From: a virus
Length of the DNA stretch: 20,031 nt
Virus record (IMG/VR): IMGVR_UViG_3300035681_000155
Coordinates: 1 to 20,031 of that record
Direction: 5' to 3' (one strand)
Shown in pieces: positions 1 to 7,199 of this stretch. The number at the start of each line of letters is the position of its first letter. Within the stretch, counting starts at the first letter, position 1. The translations under genes and the position numbers were made by a program. The notes under the pieces were generated by a model. That model worked only from the letters and a program-made list of their open reading frames with translations. It was not told the origin of the DNA and ran no database searches.

Positions 1-129
1 GGTTGCGAAGCAATCACTCATTTGCTGAACAGTAATAACCATGCCAACCTCAGCGCCATCTTTGGAGGTCAAGATGAACCTGAATTTCTGGCTATTGGCT
101 AGACCCCTGACAATTTGCTTAGTACGCAT
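1..129 (-). CDS. small early protein, 3' end beyond window (partial)
   Basis: The first 43 codons of a minus-strand gene are visible, beginning MRTKQIVRGLANSQKFRF and still open at the window edge. The start is set by a GAGGAAGAAAG ribosome binding site just upstream and by promoter P1 (164-191), which leaves a leader of about 30 nt. The visible part reads as alternating beta strands (KFRFILTSKDGAEVGMVITV), so a small beta-rich domain is possible. I do not recognise the family. It is the first gene downstream of P1 and of the tandem inverted repeats at 193-234, so it is probably expressed early under the same regulator as the other P-box operons here. Confidence 0.7.
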   Translation of the reverse strand, partial: MRTKQIVRGLANSQKFRFILTSKDGAEVGMVITVQQMSDCFAT

Positions 130-163
130 CTTTCTTCCTCGTTTCAATCAATCAACATAAACA

Positions 164-191
164 ATTATACAGGATCTAGAAACTTTGTCAA
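164..191 (-). promoter_or_regulatory. sigma70 early promoter P1
   Basis: Read on the minus strand: TTGACA at 191-186, a 16-bp spacer, then a consensus TATAAT at 169-164. It faces the gene starting at 129. The inverted repeat 193-210 ends one base upstream of the -35 box, closer than at any other promoter in the window. Confidence 0.85.
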
Positions 192-192
192 G

Positions 193-210
193 TGTTGCAA
201 AAATGCAACA
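193..210. promoter_or_regulatory. 18-bp inverted-repeat operator 1a (TGTTG-N8-CAACA)
   Basis: TGTTGC-aaaaat-GCAACA, with arms extending to seven perfect pairs. It is one of ten copies in the window. Its centre falls about 45 bp upstream of the predicted start site of P1. This is probably a protein-binding site, and the binding protein is unknown. Confidence 0.7.
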
Positions 211-212
211 AA

Positions 213-455
213 TTACTGTTGTTTTTCTGCAACATGCAAGCGCCAGCGCTTTCCGCGACCAGCGGGCACCTGTACCATACTAACCTCATGCCCTTGCTGG
301 CGAAGAATATCTGCTGCTTGGGCATACTCGGCGTACATCCACCCCCAAACTTTCAAGCTACGCCGACCATCGACCAGCTTATCATTGAAAATTGTAGAAC
401 CACGACCACTAATCGTTCGAATAGCAGAAGCAACTTTGAATGTCTGAGTAATCAT
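213..455 (-). CDS. small basic protein of unknown function
   Basis: This 80-residue protein has many basic residues, especially near the C-terminus (PAGRGKRWRLHV), which suggests nucleic acid or protein binding. I recognise no named domain. The start is supported by a GGAGA ribosome binding site with good spacing. The gene follows the 20-codon reading frame at 470-532 and is transcribed from promoter P2 (568-595). Its stop codon lies between operators 1a and 1b of the next operon, and operator 1b encodes its last residues, so the regulatory sites are nested in coding sequence. Confidence 0.75.
   Translation of the reverse strand: MITQTFKVASAIRTISGRGSTIFNDKLVDGRRSLKVWGWMYAEYAQAADILRQQGHEVSMVQVPAGRGKRWRLHVAEKQQ
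217..234. promoter_or_regulatory. 18-bp inverted-repeat operator 1b
   Basis: TGTTGT-ttttct-GCAACA. Its centre is 24 bp from that of operator 1a, about two helical turns. It overlaps the last codons of the gene at 213-455. Confidence 0.7.
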
Positions 456-469
456 TACACTGTCTCCAA

Positions 470-532
470 TTAAGCGTAAGAAACCAGTTCATCGGCGAGA
501 GCGTAGACATCAGCGTGAGAGACATATGCCAT
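470..532 (-). CDS. 20-residue micro-protein or leader peptide
   Basis: A reading frame encoding MAYVSHADVYALADELVSYA follows a strong GAGGAAAG ribosome binding site and is the first frame after promoter P2. It ends about 15 nt before the start of the gene at 455, whose own ribosome binding site lies in the gap. The peptide looks like one amphipathic helix. It could be a real micro-protein, a leader that couples translation to the next gene, or the remains of a larger gene. The ribosome binding site is as good as those of its neighbours, which favours translation. Confidence 0.5.
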   Translation of the reverse strand: MAYVSHADVYALADELVSYA

Positions 533-567
533 GATTCTTTCCTCGTTTCAATCACTCAACAGAATCA

Positions 568-595
568 ATTATACACCTTCTAGCGAGAAGTGCAA
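568..595 (-). promoter_or_regulatory. sigma70 early promoter P2
   Basis: Minus strand: TTGCAC (595-590), a 16-bp spacer, TATAAT (573-568). The region from the -10 box into the leader is nearly identical to that of P5 (14347-14374). Two operators lie upstream, the nearer one 14 bp from the -35 box. Confidence 0.85.
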
Positions 596-609
596 CCACT
601 TTTTTCGGG

Positions 610-627
610 TGTTGTTTCAATGCAACA
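610..627. promoter_or_regulatory. 18-bp inverted-repeat operator 2a
   Basis: TGTTGT-ttcaat-GCAACA, centred about 58 bp upstream of the predicted P2 start site. Confidence 0.7.
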
Positions 628-631
628 AAGG

Positions 632-649
632 TGTTGTTTTTTCACAACA
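632..649. promoter_or_regulatory. 18-bp inverted-repeat operator 2b
   Basis: TGTTGT-tttttc-ACAACA, 22 bp centre to centre from operator 2a. It covers the stop codon of the gene at 642-869. Confidence 0.7.
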
Positions 650-869
650 TGAAACGCTGCAAGATTTCGTTACTTTCACGGTAGCTCTCATCCTCCTCGA
701 GGTCTTGGTCAATCATCTCCAGCAGGAGCACATGCAGAAGCACAACTGCATCCTGCTGATCCTTAAGGTTAAGTGTGTCTAGCCAGGCGTCTAGATCTGT
801 GCGACTGCTAATCGTCCACATGATATCGAGGAGTTCCTTCTGTCGCTTGGTAACGCCTTCAATTCTCAT
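642..869 (-). CDS. conserved-looking small acidic helical phage protein
   Basis: 75 residues, almost entirely predicted helix and acidic in its second half (DQDLEEDESYRES). The pattern TKRQKELLDIMWTI...LDTLNLKDQQDA...LQRFML resembles a small protein of unknown function that recurs in T4-like marine phages; this is from memory and not confirmed. Its start lies inside the end of the SWIM-protein gene (11-nt overlap), so it is probably co-transcribed from P3 and translationally coupled. Its ribosome binding site is weak, which fits coupling. Confidence 0.7.
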   Translation of the reverse strand: MRIEGVTKRQKELLDIMWTISSRTDLDAWLDTLNLKDQQDAVVLLHVLLLEMIDQDLEEDESYRESNEILQRFML

Positions 870-1245
870 GGGTGATCTTTTTGCTTACTGCTTGTGAGTG
901 CTTGCAGGTCCTGCGGTAAGAAAATCCCGTGCAGGTGCAAGAAATTTTGCCACCAACAGCGCTGACAATGTACGACTTGCCCGTAGACTTGCTGGTGACT
1001 CGAAACTGCCTTGTGCTCGAGGTGTCAACAGAGACAGCAGATCCCGATACAATCTTGAGTTCAACCACTCGAGAGATATCAATGACCGCTTTGGGGAAGT
1101 CAGGATTGCCCGTAGCAACAGCAAACTGAGAGGGGGTTAACCACGGCATGCGAGGAATGACTGTGCCTCGAGTGGTGTACTCTCGAGACCCATGATACTG
1201 AGTCCTCACCATGATTGAAGAACCGACTGACGGCATAGAACGCAT
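859..1245 (-). CDS. SWIM zinc-finger protein
   Basis: The C-terminal part carries a complete SWIM-type zinc-binding motif: CTC (C103, C105 in a 128-residue product), then CKH (C114, H116), in the context ISCTCTGFSYRRTCKHSQ. SWIM domains occur in bacterial SWI2/SNF2 ATPases, MuDR transposases and MEKK proteins and bind DNA or protein. Here the domain stands alone, preceded by a Ser/Thr/Val-rich beta-like segment (residues 55-100). A start at 1245 is chosen because AGGAGG lies at 1250-1255, just upstream. The alternative ATG at 1260 precedes that site and falls at the predicted transcription start of P3. Transcription would come from P3. The protein is small enough to be an early DNA-binding regulator or host-takeover protein, but that is inference. 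Confidence 0.75.
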   Translation of the reverse strand: MRSMPSVGSSIMVRTQYHGSREYTTRGTVIPRMPWLTPSQFAVATGNPDFPKAVIDISRVVELKIVSGSAVSVDTSSTRQFRVTSKSTGKSYIVSAVGGKISCTCTGFSYRRTCKHSQAVSKKITHEN

Positions 1246-1266
1246 AGAACCTCCTGACATGCCATC

Positions 1267-1295
1267 ATCATAGCGAAAGATAAGTTCATTGTCAA
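1267..1295 (-). promoter_or_regulatory. sigma70 early promoter P3
   Basis: Minus strand: TTGACA (1295-1290), a 17-bp spacer, TATGAT (1272-1267). It drives the SWIM-protein operon. Its -35 box overlaps the stop codon of the metallopeptidase gene (1292-1294). Confidence 0.8.
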
Positions 1296-1945
1296 GAGAA
1301 ATCTTTTATGGTGGGTAACCAAGTGTTGGTTTTTCGCAACAGCTCTTCACGTATATGCACCCATCTTGCCCCCCGGAACGCCTTTTTATAGGTTTTCCAC
1401 ACCGCTAACTGGTTGTATTTACTGATATTATTTAGTATAATTTGCGGGTTTTTGTCGGGGTAGTGAAACTTGATTTCCATGGCTAGGTCGTGGGCGTAGG
1501 CGTCGATCTCATCCATGTTGGCAAAGTATTCAAGCGTTCTTATTCTTGTCTTTGATGAGCATCTAACAAAGTTCACTACCTTAGCGTAGAAACGATTTTC
1601 GCCTCGCTTAGTAAACTGATACTTATGCATCATCTCATGCTGTAGAGTCTGATTGAGGAGGAAAAGGAATCTCTTCTTCCTGTTGGGAGTAAAGTTTATT
1701 AGGTTAGAGGGATTTAGATGAACGATGATGCTGATAGGTCTTTTGACCCTATAGGGATCAAACTCCCCTCCTATCTTAAACGGGGTTCTAGATGTAAACC
1801 TAAAGTCATAGATGACTTCTATGCCAGCACCGAAAGGGCTGATCATCCGCTGCGTCTTTTCTAAGAAAAGTTCAGCAGTTACTTCTCCTTGCATCCATTC
1901 TGTATTTTTATTCAACCTTCTCCAGATTCGTCTACCTTGATACAT
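1292..1945 (-). CDS. putative zinc metallopeptidase (HExxH)
   Basis: 217 residues containing HEMMH at residues 103-107 inside a helix (LQHEMMHKYQ), the standard zinc-binding and catalytic motif of zincins. About 40 residues later comes ANMDEIDAYAHDL; E146 or D148 could be the third zinc ligand, as in gluzincin-like folds. No signal peptide or membrane segment is visible, so it would act in the cytoplasm. The start has an AGGAGA ribosome binding site. The promoter immediately upstream is a T4-type TATAAATA (1972-1979) overlapping the gp41 stop codon, so expression is probably late, unlike the early genes around it. A late role such as processing of a virion or host protein is possible. It does not resemble the T4 prohead protease gp21, which is a serine protease. 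Confidence 0.7.
   Translation of the reverse strand: MYQGRRIWRRLNKNTEWMQGEVTAELFLEKTQRMISPFGAGIEVIYDFRFTSRTPFKIGGEFDPYRVKRPISIIVHLNPSNLINFTPNRKKRFLFLLNQTLQHEMMHKYQFTKRGENRFYAKVVNFVRCSSKTRIRTLEYFANMDEIDAYAHDLAMEIKFHYPDKNPQIILNNISKYNQLAVWKTYKKAFRGARWVHIREELLRKTNTWLPTIKDFS
1324..1341. promoter_or_regulatory. 18-bp inverted-repeat operator 3 (single)
   Basis: TGTTGG-tttttc-GCAACA. This is the only copy that breaks the Y/R position of the consensus. It is also the farthest from its promoter (28 bp from the -35 box) and lies inside the 3' end of the gene at 1292-1945. Confidence 0.6.
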
Positions 1946-1971
1946 AGCTTTCTCCTGAAGGTTACTTAAAC

Positions 1972-1979
1972 TATTTATA
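1972..1979 (-). promoter_or_regulatory. T4-type late promoter (TATAAATA)
   Basis: Minus strand TATAAATA, an exact match to the T4 late -10 element read by the gp55/gp33/gp45 late system. It begins before and runs through the gp41 stop codon (TAA at 1975-1977) and lies about 27 bp upstream of the metallopeptidase start, the usual distance. There is no -35 box, as expected for this class. Confidence 0.65.
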
Positions 1980-3357
1980 CCTTGAAGCCAGAAAAGTCCC
2001 TTTGTGATTTTTTGTTTAGAGTCTCGATACTGAGAACAGGTCTAGATTCACCCATGTCAGAGACACCCCTCTGAGCAGAATCTTCTAGATCATACAACTT
2101 CATCTTGCTTCTATCTACACCGATCAGAAATCTCTTGTTTGCAGACGGATCGTTGTATCTATTCTTTAGTTGCTTGACCATCAACTGACCTAGCTTCTCT
2201 AATTCTTCTGTGCTGATAAGTGCAAACATGAAGTCGGCAGTCGCAGGCAAACCAAACGATTCTGAAGTATCTGTCAGTTCAACATCAGTGTTGCCATATC
2301 CTCCTCGAGTTGTCTGTGTTGCAGACACGATAGGAATATTGTGCTCAACTGCTAGGCCTCGAAGTTCCTCGGCAATCGACTTCACCATCATGTAACTATT
2401 GATGTTGCTGTTTGCTTTGAATCTCGAACTTGCACAGATGTTCAAATAGTCAACGAACAGAATGTCAGGTTTGAAGTTTCGCTTGAGAGATAGTTCATTC
2501 AAAAGTGACTTGAAGTGACCCACATGTGCTGATGCAGTAGGATATTCCTTAATGATTAGTCGACCTTGAGTCTTGTTGGTGATCTTCTTGACACGATTCT
2601 CAAACACATTCTTAGGAAGATCCTTCAACTCGTCAATCGCTGTATTCATTAGGTTCGCATCAATACGCTCTGCGATTCTTTCTTCTGCCATCTCAAGTGT
2701 GATGTACAAAACATTCTTGCCTTGTTCGAGACAACTTGCTGCCACATGACACATGAACAAACTCTTGCCCACCCCGGTTCCTGCAAGACAGATATTAAGC
2801 GTCTTTCGAGGCAACCCACCATTGGTTATGGTGTTAAAGTATTGCAGATCAAAAGCAAGTTTGTCCTCTACTTTATTGTAGAAGTCATATCTTGCCAAGG
2901 CATCATCGATATAGTCGTGACCCACTGAGGTATCGAAACAAGTTCCCAATGCCTCTTGCAGCAAAGTAGGAATGGCATCCTTTGCATGAACTTTGTCTCG
3001 TCCGTCAAGAATGCCTATGGATGCTACGATTGCATTATAAACTGCACGATCTTTACAATACTTCTCTGTCTCATTGACCAACCAATCAAGGTTAGGATCA
3101 GGTTCACCAAAGGTATTGACAATACCCATCACCTCGCTGAAGTTATCTTCAGCAATCGTCTTGTCATTATGAAAGGCGATCTCGATTGCATCCTTTGTGG
3201 GCAGCGAGTTGTAGGAGTTAATGAACTCAGATATGTGTTTGAAAATTATCTTGACATTGGGGTCTGTAAAATACTCTTCTTTGAGAAATGGAAAGACCTT
3301 CCTCATATACTTTTCATTGTACATGAGGTTGTTCAGAATAGTATTCTCAATTGCCAT
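1975..3357 (-). CDS. 41: DnaB-family replicative helicase (T4 gp41-like)
   Basis: 460 residues, close to T4 gp41 (475). It is the hexameric 5'-3' helicase that unwinds the fork and works with the primase. Seen in the sequence: an N-terminal helical domain (about 1-150), then the RecA-like motor with Walker A GTGVGKS (193-199), the catalytic glutamate in LEMAEER (E222), Walker B ILFVDY (D303) and the DnaB motif SATQTTRGGYG with downstream arginine-rich elements. It follows the small gene at 3347-3634 with a short overlap and lies in one minus-strand block with uvsX and gp43, so all three are probably co-transcribed. The assignment is firm; the accession-level relative is not determined. Confidence 0.95.
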   Translation of the reverse strand: MAIENTILNNLMYNEKYMRKVFPFLKEEYFTDPNVKIIFKHISEFINSYNSLPTKDAIEIAFHNDKTIAEDNFSEVMGIVNTFGEPDPNLDWLVNETEKYCKDRAVYNAIVASIGILDGRDKVHAKDAIPTLLQEALGTCFDTSVGHDYIDDALARYDFYNKVEDKLAFDLQYFNTITNGGLPRKTLNICLAGTGVGKSLFMCHVAASCLEQGKNVLYITLEMAEERIAERIDANLMNTAIDELKDLPKNVFENRVKKITNKTQGRLIIKEYPTASAHVGHFKSLLNELSLKRNFKPDILFVDYLNICASSRFKANSNINSYMMVKSIAEELRGLAVEHNIPIVSATQTTRGGYGNTDVELTDTSESFGLPATADFMFALISTEELEKLGQLMVKQLKNRYNDPSANKRFLIGVDRSKMKLYDLEDSAQRGVSDMGESRPVLSIETLNKKSQRDFSGFKV

Positions 3358-3634
3358 TAGTTTCCTTGTAATCTTCGATTGCTTTTGACAGTATATCAGA
3401 AATGATCAGTTGAAACAACTCCACAAAGTTAGATTTGTCAAAATCTTCTTTGACCATACCATCAGGAAAGTTTACGATATGAAAGTCAACTTGCAACTCG
3501 CCAGATGTGTCATCCTTGAACTCAACCCCCTCAATCTGAATGACTGCATCCTTGTACTCGCCTTGAGTGATTTCTACACCCCAACTAGCATTACCAACTG
3601 CCCAGGGGCGATATAGTTCATTAAGCGTTGTCAT
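3347..3634 (-). CDS. small conserved replication-block protein, unknown function
   Basis: A protein of about 95 residues starting MTTLNELYRPWAVGNASWG. A start at 3634 is preferred because GAGG lies upstream at good spacing. An alternative TTG at 3646 would place that ribosome binding site inside the gene. It overlaps the 3' end of uvsX by 14 nt and the start of gp41 by 11 nt, so all three are translationally linked. The middle reads as beta strands (VIQIEGVEFK, ELQVDFHIVNFP) and the end as a helix, acidic overall. I recognise it only as the small gene found between uvsX and gp41 in marine T4-likes. A role in the recombination or helicase-loading machinery is a guess from position. Confidence 0.8.
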   Translation of the reverse strand: MTTLNELYRPWAVGNASWGVEITQGEYKDAVIQIEGVEFKDDTSGELQVDFHIVNFPDGMVKEDFDKSNFVELFQLIISDILSKAIEDYKETNGN

Positions 3635-4670
3635 ATTCTGCCTCAATATCTTGTGTGGTTACATCCTGCATGATTGCACTTGTTGATACCTTGAACTTAT
3701 TTTCAACATAGGAGTTGAACTCCTTTGAGGTCAGAATGGGCAACCAAAATTCTTTGTTGTTGGTATCTGCAAGACGATACTTCTTGTCCTCTCCTGCCTT
3801 TGCATACCAACCATTGCTGGGTTTAGTTACGAACCCCCCATCTAGTGCAATGTCAAGAAGTCCCGACCATTTGCTGATGCCCCCGTCAAAAGAAACTTCA
3901 ACAGGCAACTTTGACTTCTCACGAACATACCTTGACTTCTCTACATTGATGATAAAGTTATATCCTGTCAGTTCAGTCCCGTCTTTCTCTTGTTGACGAC
4001 CGATAATGAAGATGTTGTCTGCAGAATAGTAAACACCTGTACCGCCCGACACCACATCCTTGGGATACAACCCAATCTCTTTGTAGGTATGATTGACCAC
4101 GACCATAGGAATGTCCTTGATGGTCAAGTGAGGAGTCACCATACGAAACAATGACTTCAGTTGTTTTGCTCGAGACATATCTGCAACTGATTTGCCCTCA
4201 AGCGCATCTTCGACTTCTTTCTTGGATGCTAGATTTCCAACCGAATCCACAATAACCATAATGTGATCGCCCCGGTTAATACTAGAAAGCTGCGCCATAG
4301 AATCATGTTTTAGTTGCTCCACATCCGTGATAGGGGTATGAATGACACGCTCGGTATTGATACCAAACGAATCGAAATACGACTGAGGTGAACCGAACTC
4401 TGAATCATAGAAAAGAACGACTGCATCCTCGTACTTGTCTAGATACGACTTTGCCAACATTAGTGCAAACGCCGTCTTAAAGTGTTTTGAGGGTCCTGCA
4501 AAGACAGTCAATCCTGGGGTCAGGCCTCCCGTCAAACTACCTGACAATGCCACATTGAGAATGGGCACAGGCGTCTGAATCATATCCTTCTTGTTAAAGA
4601 ACTTTGACTCAGACAACACCGCTGTTTCTTTGATAGTAGAGTTCTTCTTAAGTTTTTCTAGCAATGACAT
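3621..4670 (-). CDS. uvsX: UvsX recombinase (RecA-like)
   Basis: 349 residues. It forms filaments on single-stranded DNA and catalyses strand exchange for recombination-dependent replication and repair. Visible features: N-terminal TGGLTPGLTVFAGPSKHFKT, where GPSKHFKT (59-66) is the Walker A of UvsX proteins and departs from the usual GxxxxGKT; the catalytic glutamate in FYDSEFGSP (E91); Walker B MVIVDS (D142); and a C-terminal acidic tail (DIEAEYDNA) typical of RecA/UvsX. The start at 4670 has AAGGAAACC upstream. The gene sits 9 nt after gp43, in the order gp43-uvsX-small gene-gp41. Confidence 0.95.
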   Translation of the reverse strand: MSLLEKLKKNSTIKETAVLSESKFFNKKDMIQTPVPILNVALSGSLTGGLTPGLTVFAGPSKHFKTAFALMLAKSYLDKYEDAVVLFYDSEFGSPQSYFDSFGINTERVIHTPITDVEQLKHDSMAQLSSINRGDHIMVIVDSVGNLASKKEVEDALEGKSVADMSRAKQLKSLFRMVTPHLTIKDIPMVVVNHTYKEIGLYPKDVVSGGTGVYYSADNIFIIGRQQEKDGTELTGYNFIINVEKSRYVREKSKLPVEVSFDGGISKWSGLLDIALDGGFVTKPSNGWYAKAGEDKKYRLADTNNKEFWLPILTSKEFNSYVENKFKVSTSAIMQDVTTQDIEAEYDNA

Positions 4671-4679
4671 TTGGTTTCC

Positions 4680-7160
4680 TTATGCAAAAAGATCTTCTAG
4701 TGTCGCCTGTTGCTTTGCACTCCATCCCATACCACCCAGGATAGTTTCAAGTGGTTCAATAAACGACTTCTGAAACATTGTATTGTAGTCGATGAATTTT
4801 GTCAATCCCAACTCATCGGGCAATCGACTTACGAAAGCGATACAGTTTTCTCCGATGGGGTTAGGTTCCTTCAAGTACAGAAACTTTATCTTGTCCCCCT
4901 CTTGGATGGGTTCATACTTCTTTTCGAGTTTGTGCTTCTTCACATGAAAGTTGTATAGCAATGATCCTCGCACATGCATGGGAGTCGCCTGTTTATAGAT
5001 GTTCGCAGGACAACCATACTTCTGCAAACCATTCACACCTCGAGGAAAGGCAATCTCGTGTGCCTTAAGTTTTTTGAAGTCATCCTCAACCTTCAGGATG
5101 TAACTTTGTAGTTGATTCTGTGTTGCTGTAAGTGCAAGACGAACTGCCTCACGCAGTGCCTCTCTAACAGGTTCAGGAGTCGATGACTTTACAATCTCGA
5201 GTCCCATGACCTTTAGTTTAGGTTCCTTGTACCTGACTCCTTCATTGTCATAGACATTCAGCGCATAGCGTTTCTTCGCAACCCAAATGCCACGATCTGC
5301 AATTGCCTCACGCTTGAAGTAGATCTTCTTCTCGAATGCATTGACATAGGATGCCATGCCATCACAAGAATCGTTAATGACCTTGACGATCTTCTCTTCA
5401 CAGATTTTGTCTAGAATTTCGATCAACTTCTCTTTAGGAAGATTTGAGTAGAACTTTTTGACTAGAGGATCGAGTGTGATATAGCAACTGTCTGTATCGC
5501 TGTAGAAAGAATAGTCAAAGTTTTTTGTTCCGCAAACTTTGTTAAGGTATTCGTTAAGTGCCTTACCTACTCTCTGGATTATATATTGACCTGTGAGCGT
5601 GATACCTTCTGCAATCCGATCATCATAGAATCTAAAGTATTCGTTGCCCCATGCACCAAACAGCGAGTTCAACTGAATCTTTCTAGCCATCTGAAAGTTG
5701 TTGTACTTCGAGATATCTTTCTGATGTTTCTTATCTTTAGTTTCCTCGTATTGCTTTTGAGCAGCAATCATTGACTTCTTGTATCGCTGTCTGTCATCAA
5801 ACAACTTCTGAACGATCTCAGGAAACAATCCTTGCTTGTCTCGACGGTAGAAGTATCCATTTGCCGCCATGCAATCGTCATCGTTCAAATCAAAGGTATG
5901 GTGCACCATTCCGTCAATCGTTGTATCGAATGTCTTTCCTCGAACCATTGTCTCAGGAGACATGTTCCATTGCATGATGATAGAAGGATACAGAGAAGTT
6001 GCATCGAAAGAAACTACCCAATCATACTTTCCGGGAACTGGTTCCTTAACGAAGGCACCAATGATTTGCCTACCGCGCCTTGACTCATCCCGCTGATGAA
6101 CCACAACCCCTTTGTTCCAGCAATGATTGTACAGAATACAATCCCAAGTTCGCACTGCCGAGAACACATCATTGTAGTTACACTTGGCATCATACGCCAT
6201 AGTGATGATGAGTTCAATGAGTCGCAGTTTATCTTCTAGTTGGTCGACTAGTTCAACATCAACCACATTGTACTCTACGAATCGTTGCCAGTCATTGCGG
6301 TAGAACTCTCGAAAAGTATCATACTCATGGGTTAGCTTTTGCTTACCCAATTCGACCTTTGCGATATGATCTAGTTTGTCTGATTCTTGTCGTGTGTAAG
6401 TAAACTTCTTGTAGAGATCGAGATAGTCAAGAATCGAGATGCCTAGAATGTCAAAGGCGATAACCTGCCTACCCATGCGCTCGAATGACTTGTCATTGAT
6501 AACACCCCAAGGAGACAGGCGCCGAACCGCACTCTCGCCCAAGACCTTTTCGATCCGGCGAATTAGGTATGGGATATCAAACACCTCGCAATACCAACCA
6601 GTCAGAATGTGAGGATAGTCCTGTTGGATTAGCAAGACAAACTTTTCAAGCAGATCGCGCTCATCCCGACACTGTACATACTGGTGATTTTCCTGCTTCA
6701 CCGTGAAGGGTTCACATCCAAAGGTGATAAGTTCCTTACTATTTGCATTCTGCAAAGTGATGAGAAGGACTGCCTCGATGGGATTAGTTACATCAGGAAA
6801 TCCATGCTCAGCAGATGTCTCAATGTCAATCGAGTAGATAAGCAACTGAGACATGTCGAACTGTATCTCATCAGGATAGTTCTCTGAGATGTATTGATAG
6901 GCAAAGTTCTTGTTGCCGTAGATTTCAAAGTTCTCTACTTCAGAATACTGCTTGATGAAATCTTTAGCTTCGTTGATATCACCGAACTCGATTCGCTCAA
7001 GATAGTCGCCAAACAGAGACCTGAACTCTGTTTTGTTCTTGCCCTTGACAAAGAGAGATGGTTTGAAAGGAACCTTAGTGGTTGTCTTATGTCCTTTCAC
7101 AATGCCTCGAAATAAAATCTTACTGCCATACTGCAAGACATTAGTGTAGAAGTTAGACAT
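4680..7160 (-). CDS. 43: family B DNA polymerase (T4 gp43-like)
   Basis: 826 residues against 898 in T4. It replicates the phage genome with 3'-5' proofreading. Exonuclease motifs: DIET (D112, E114, the same numbers as in T4), WYCEVFDIPY (D195) and YNVVD (D301). Polymerase motif A is DATSLYPSII (D386), motif B KIQLNSLFG (494-502) and motif C YSDTDS (D555, D557). All catalytic acids are present, so proofreading and synthesis should both be active. The tail LEDLFA resembles the C-terminal sliding-clamp binding tail of T4-type polymerases. The start is set by GGAGAACCT. A 6-bp hairpin (7181-7195) and a tRNA gene lie just upstream. Confidence 0.97.
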   Translation of the reverse strand: MSNFYTNVLQYGSKILFRGIVKGHKTTTKVPFKPSLFVKGKNKTEFRSLFGDYLERIEFGDINEAKDFIKQYSEVENFEIYGNKNFAYQYISENYPDEIQFDMSQLLIYSIDIETSAEHGFPDVTNPIEAVLLITLQNANSKELITFGCEPFTVKQENHQYVQCRDERDLLEKFVLLIQQDYPHILTGWYCEVFDIPYLIRRIEKVLGESAVRRLSPWGVINDKSFERMGRQVIAFDILGISILDYLDLYKKFTYTRQESDKLDHIAKVELGKQKLTHEYDTFREFYRNDWQRFVEYNVVDVELVDQLEDKLRLIELIITMAYDAKCNYNDVFSAVRTWDCILYNHCWNKGVVVHQRDESRRGRQIIGAFVKEPVPGKYDWVVSFDATSLYPSIIMQWNMSPETMVRGKTFDTTIDGMVHHTFDLNDDDCMAANGYFYRRDKQGLFPEIVQKLFDDRQRYKKSMIAAQKQYEETKDKKHQKDISKYNNFQMARKIQLNSLFGAWGNEYFRFYDDRIAEGITLTGQYIIQRVGKALNEYLNKVCGTKNFDYSFYSDTDSCYITLDPLVKKFYSNLPKEKLIEILDKICEEKIVKVINDSCDGMASYVNAFEKKIYFKREAIADRGIWVAKKRYALNVYDNEGVRYKEPKLKVMGLEIVKSSTPEPVREALREAVRLALTATQNQLQSYILKVEDDFKKLKAHEIAFPRGVNGLQKYGCPANIYKQATPMHVRGSLLYNFHVKKHKLEKKYEPIQEGDKIKFLYLKEPNPIGENCIAFVSRLPDELGLTKFIDYNTMFQKSFIEPLETILGGMGWSAKQQATLEDLFA

Positions 7161-7180
7161 AGGTTCTCCAAATGAAGAAA

Positions 7181-7195
7181 GGCAGCAAAGCTGCC
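7181..7195 (-). terminator. hairpin between tRNA-Met/Ile2 and gp43 (terminator or attenuator)
   Basis: GGCAGC-ttt-GCTGCC on the minus strand: a perfect 6-bp GC-rich stem with a 3-base loop, followed by TTTCTTCATTT. The broken T-tract makes it a weak intrinsic terminator, perhaps one that lets through reduced transcription into gp43, or a processing signal at the tRNA 3' side. Confidence 0.5.
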
Positions 7196-7199
7196 AAAA

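Noticed and set aside
115-473. Plus-strand frames of 93-110 codons
   Set aside because: They are antisense to the gene at 213-455 and promoter P1, with Cys/Pro/Ser-rich products and no ribosome binding site.
193-649. The TGTTG-N8-CAACA repeats as a CRISPR array
   Set aside because: Copies are 18 bp, unevenly spaced by 4 bp to many kilobases, and tied to promoters; there are no spacer units or cas genes.
885-1140. Alternative frames overlapping the SWIM gene on both strands
   Set aside because: Neither has a recognisable domain or ribosome binding site, whereas the chosen frame has a full SWIM motif and AGGAGG.
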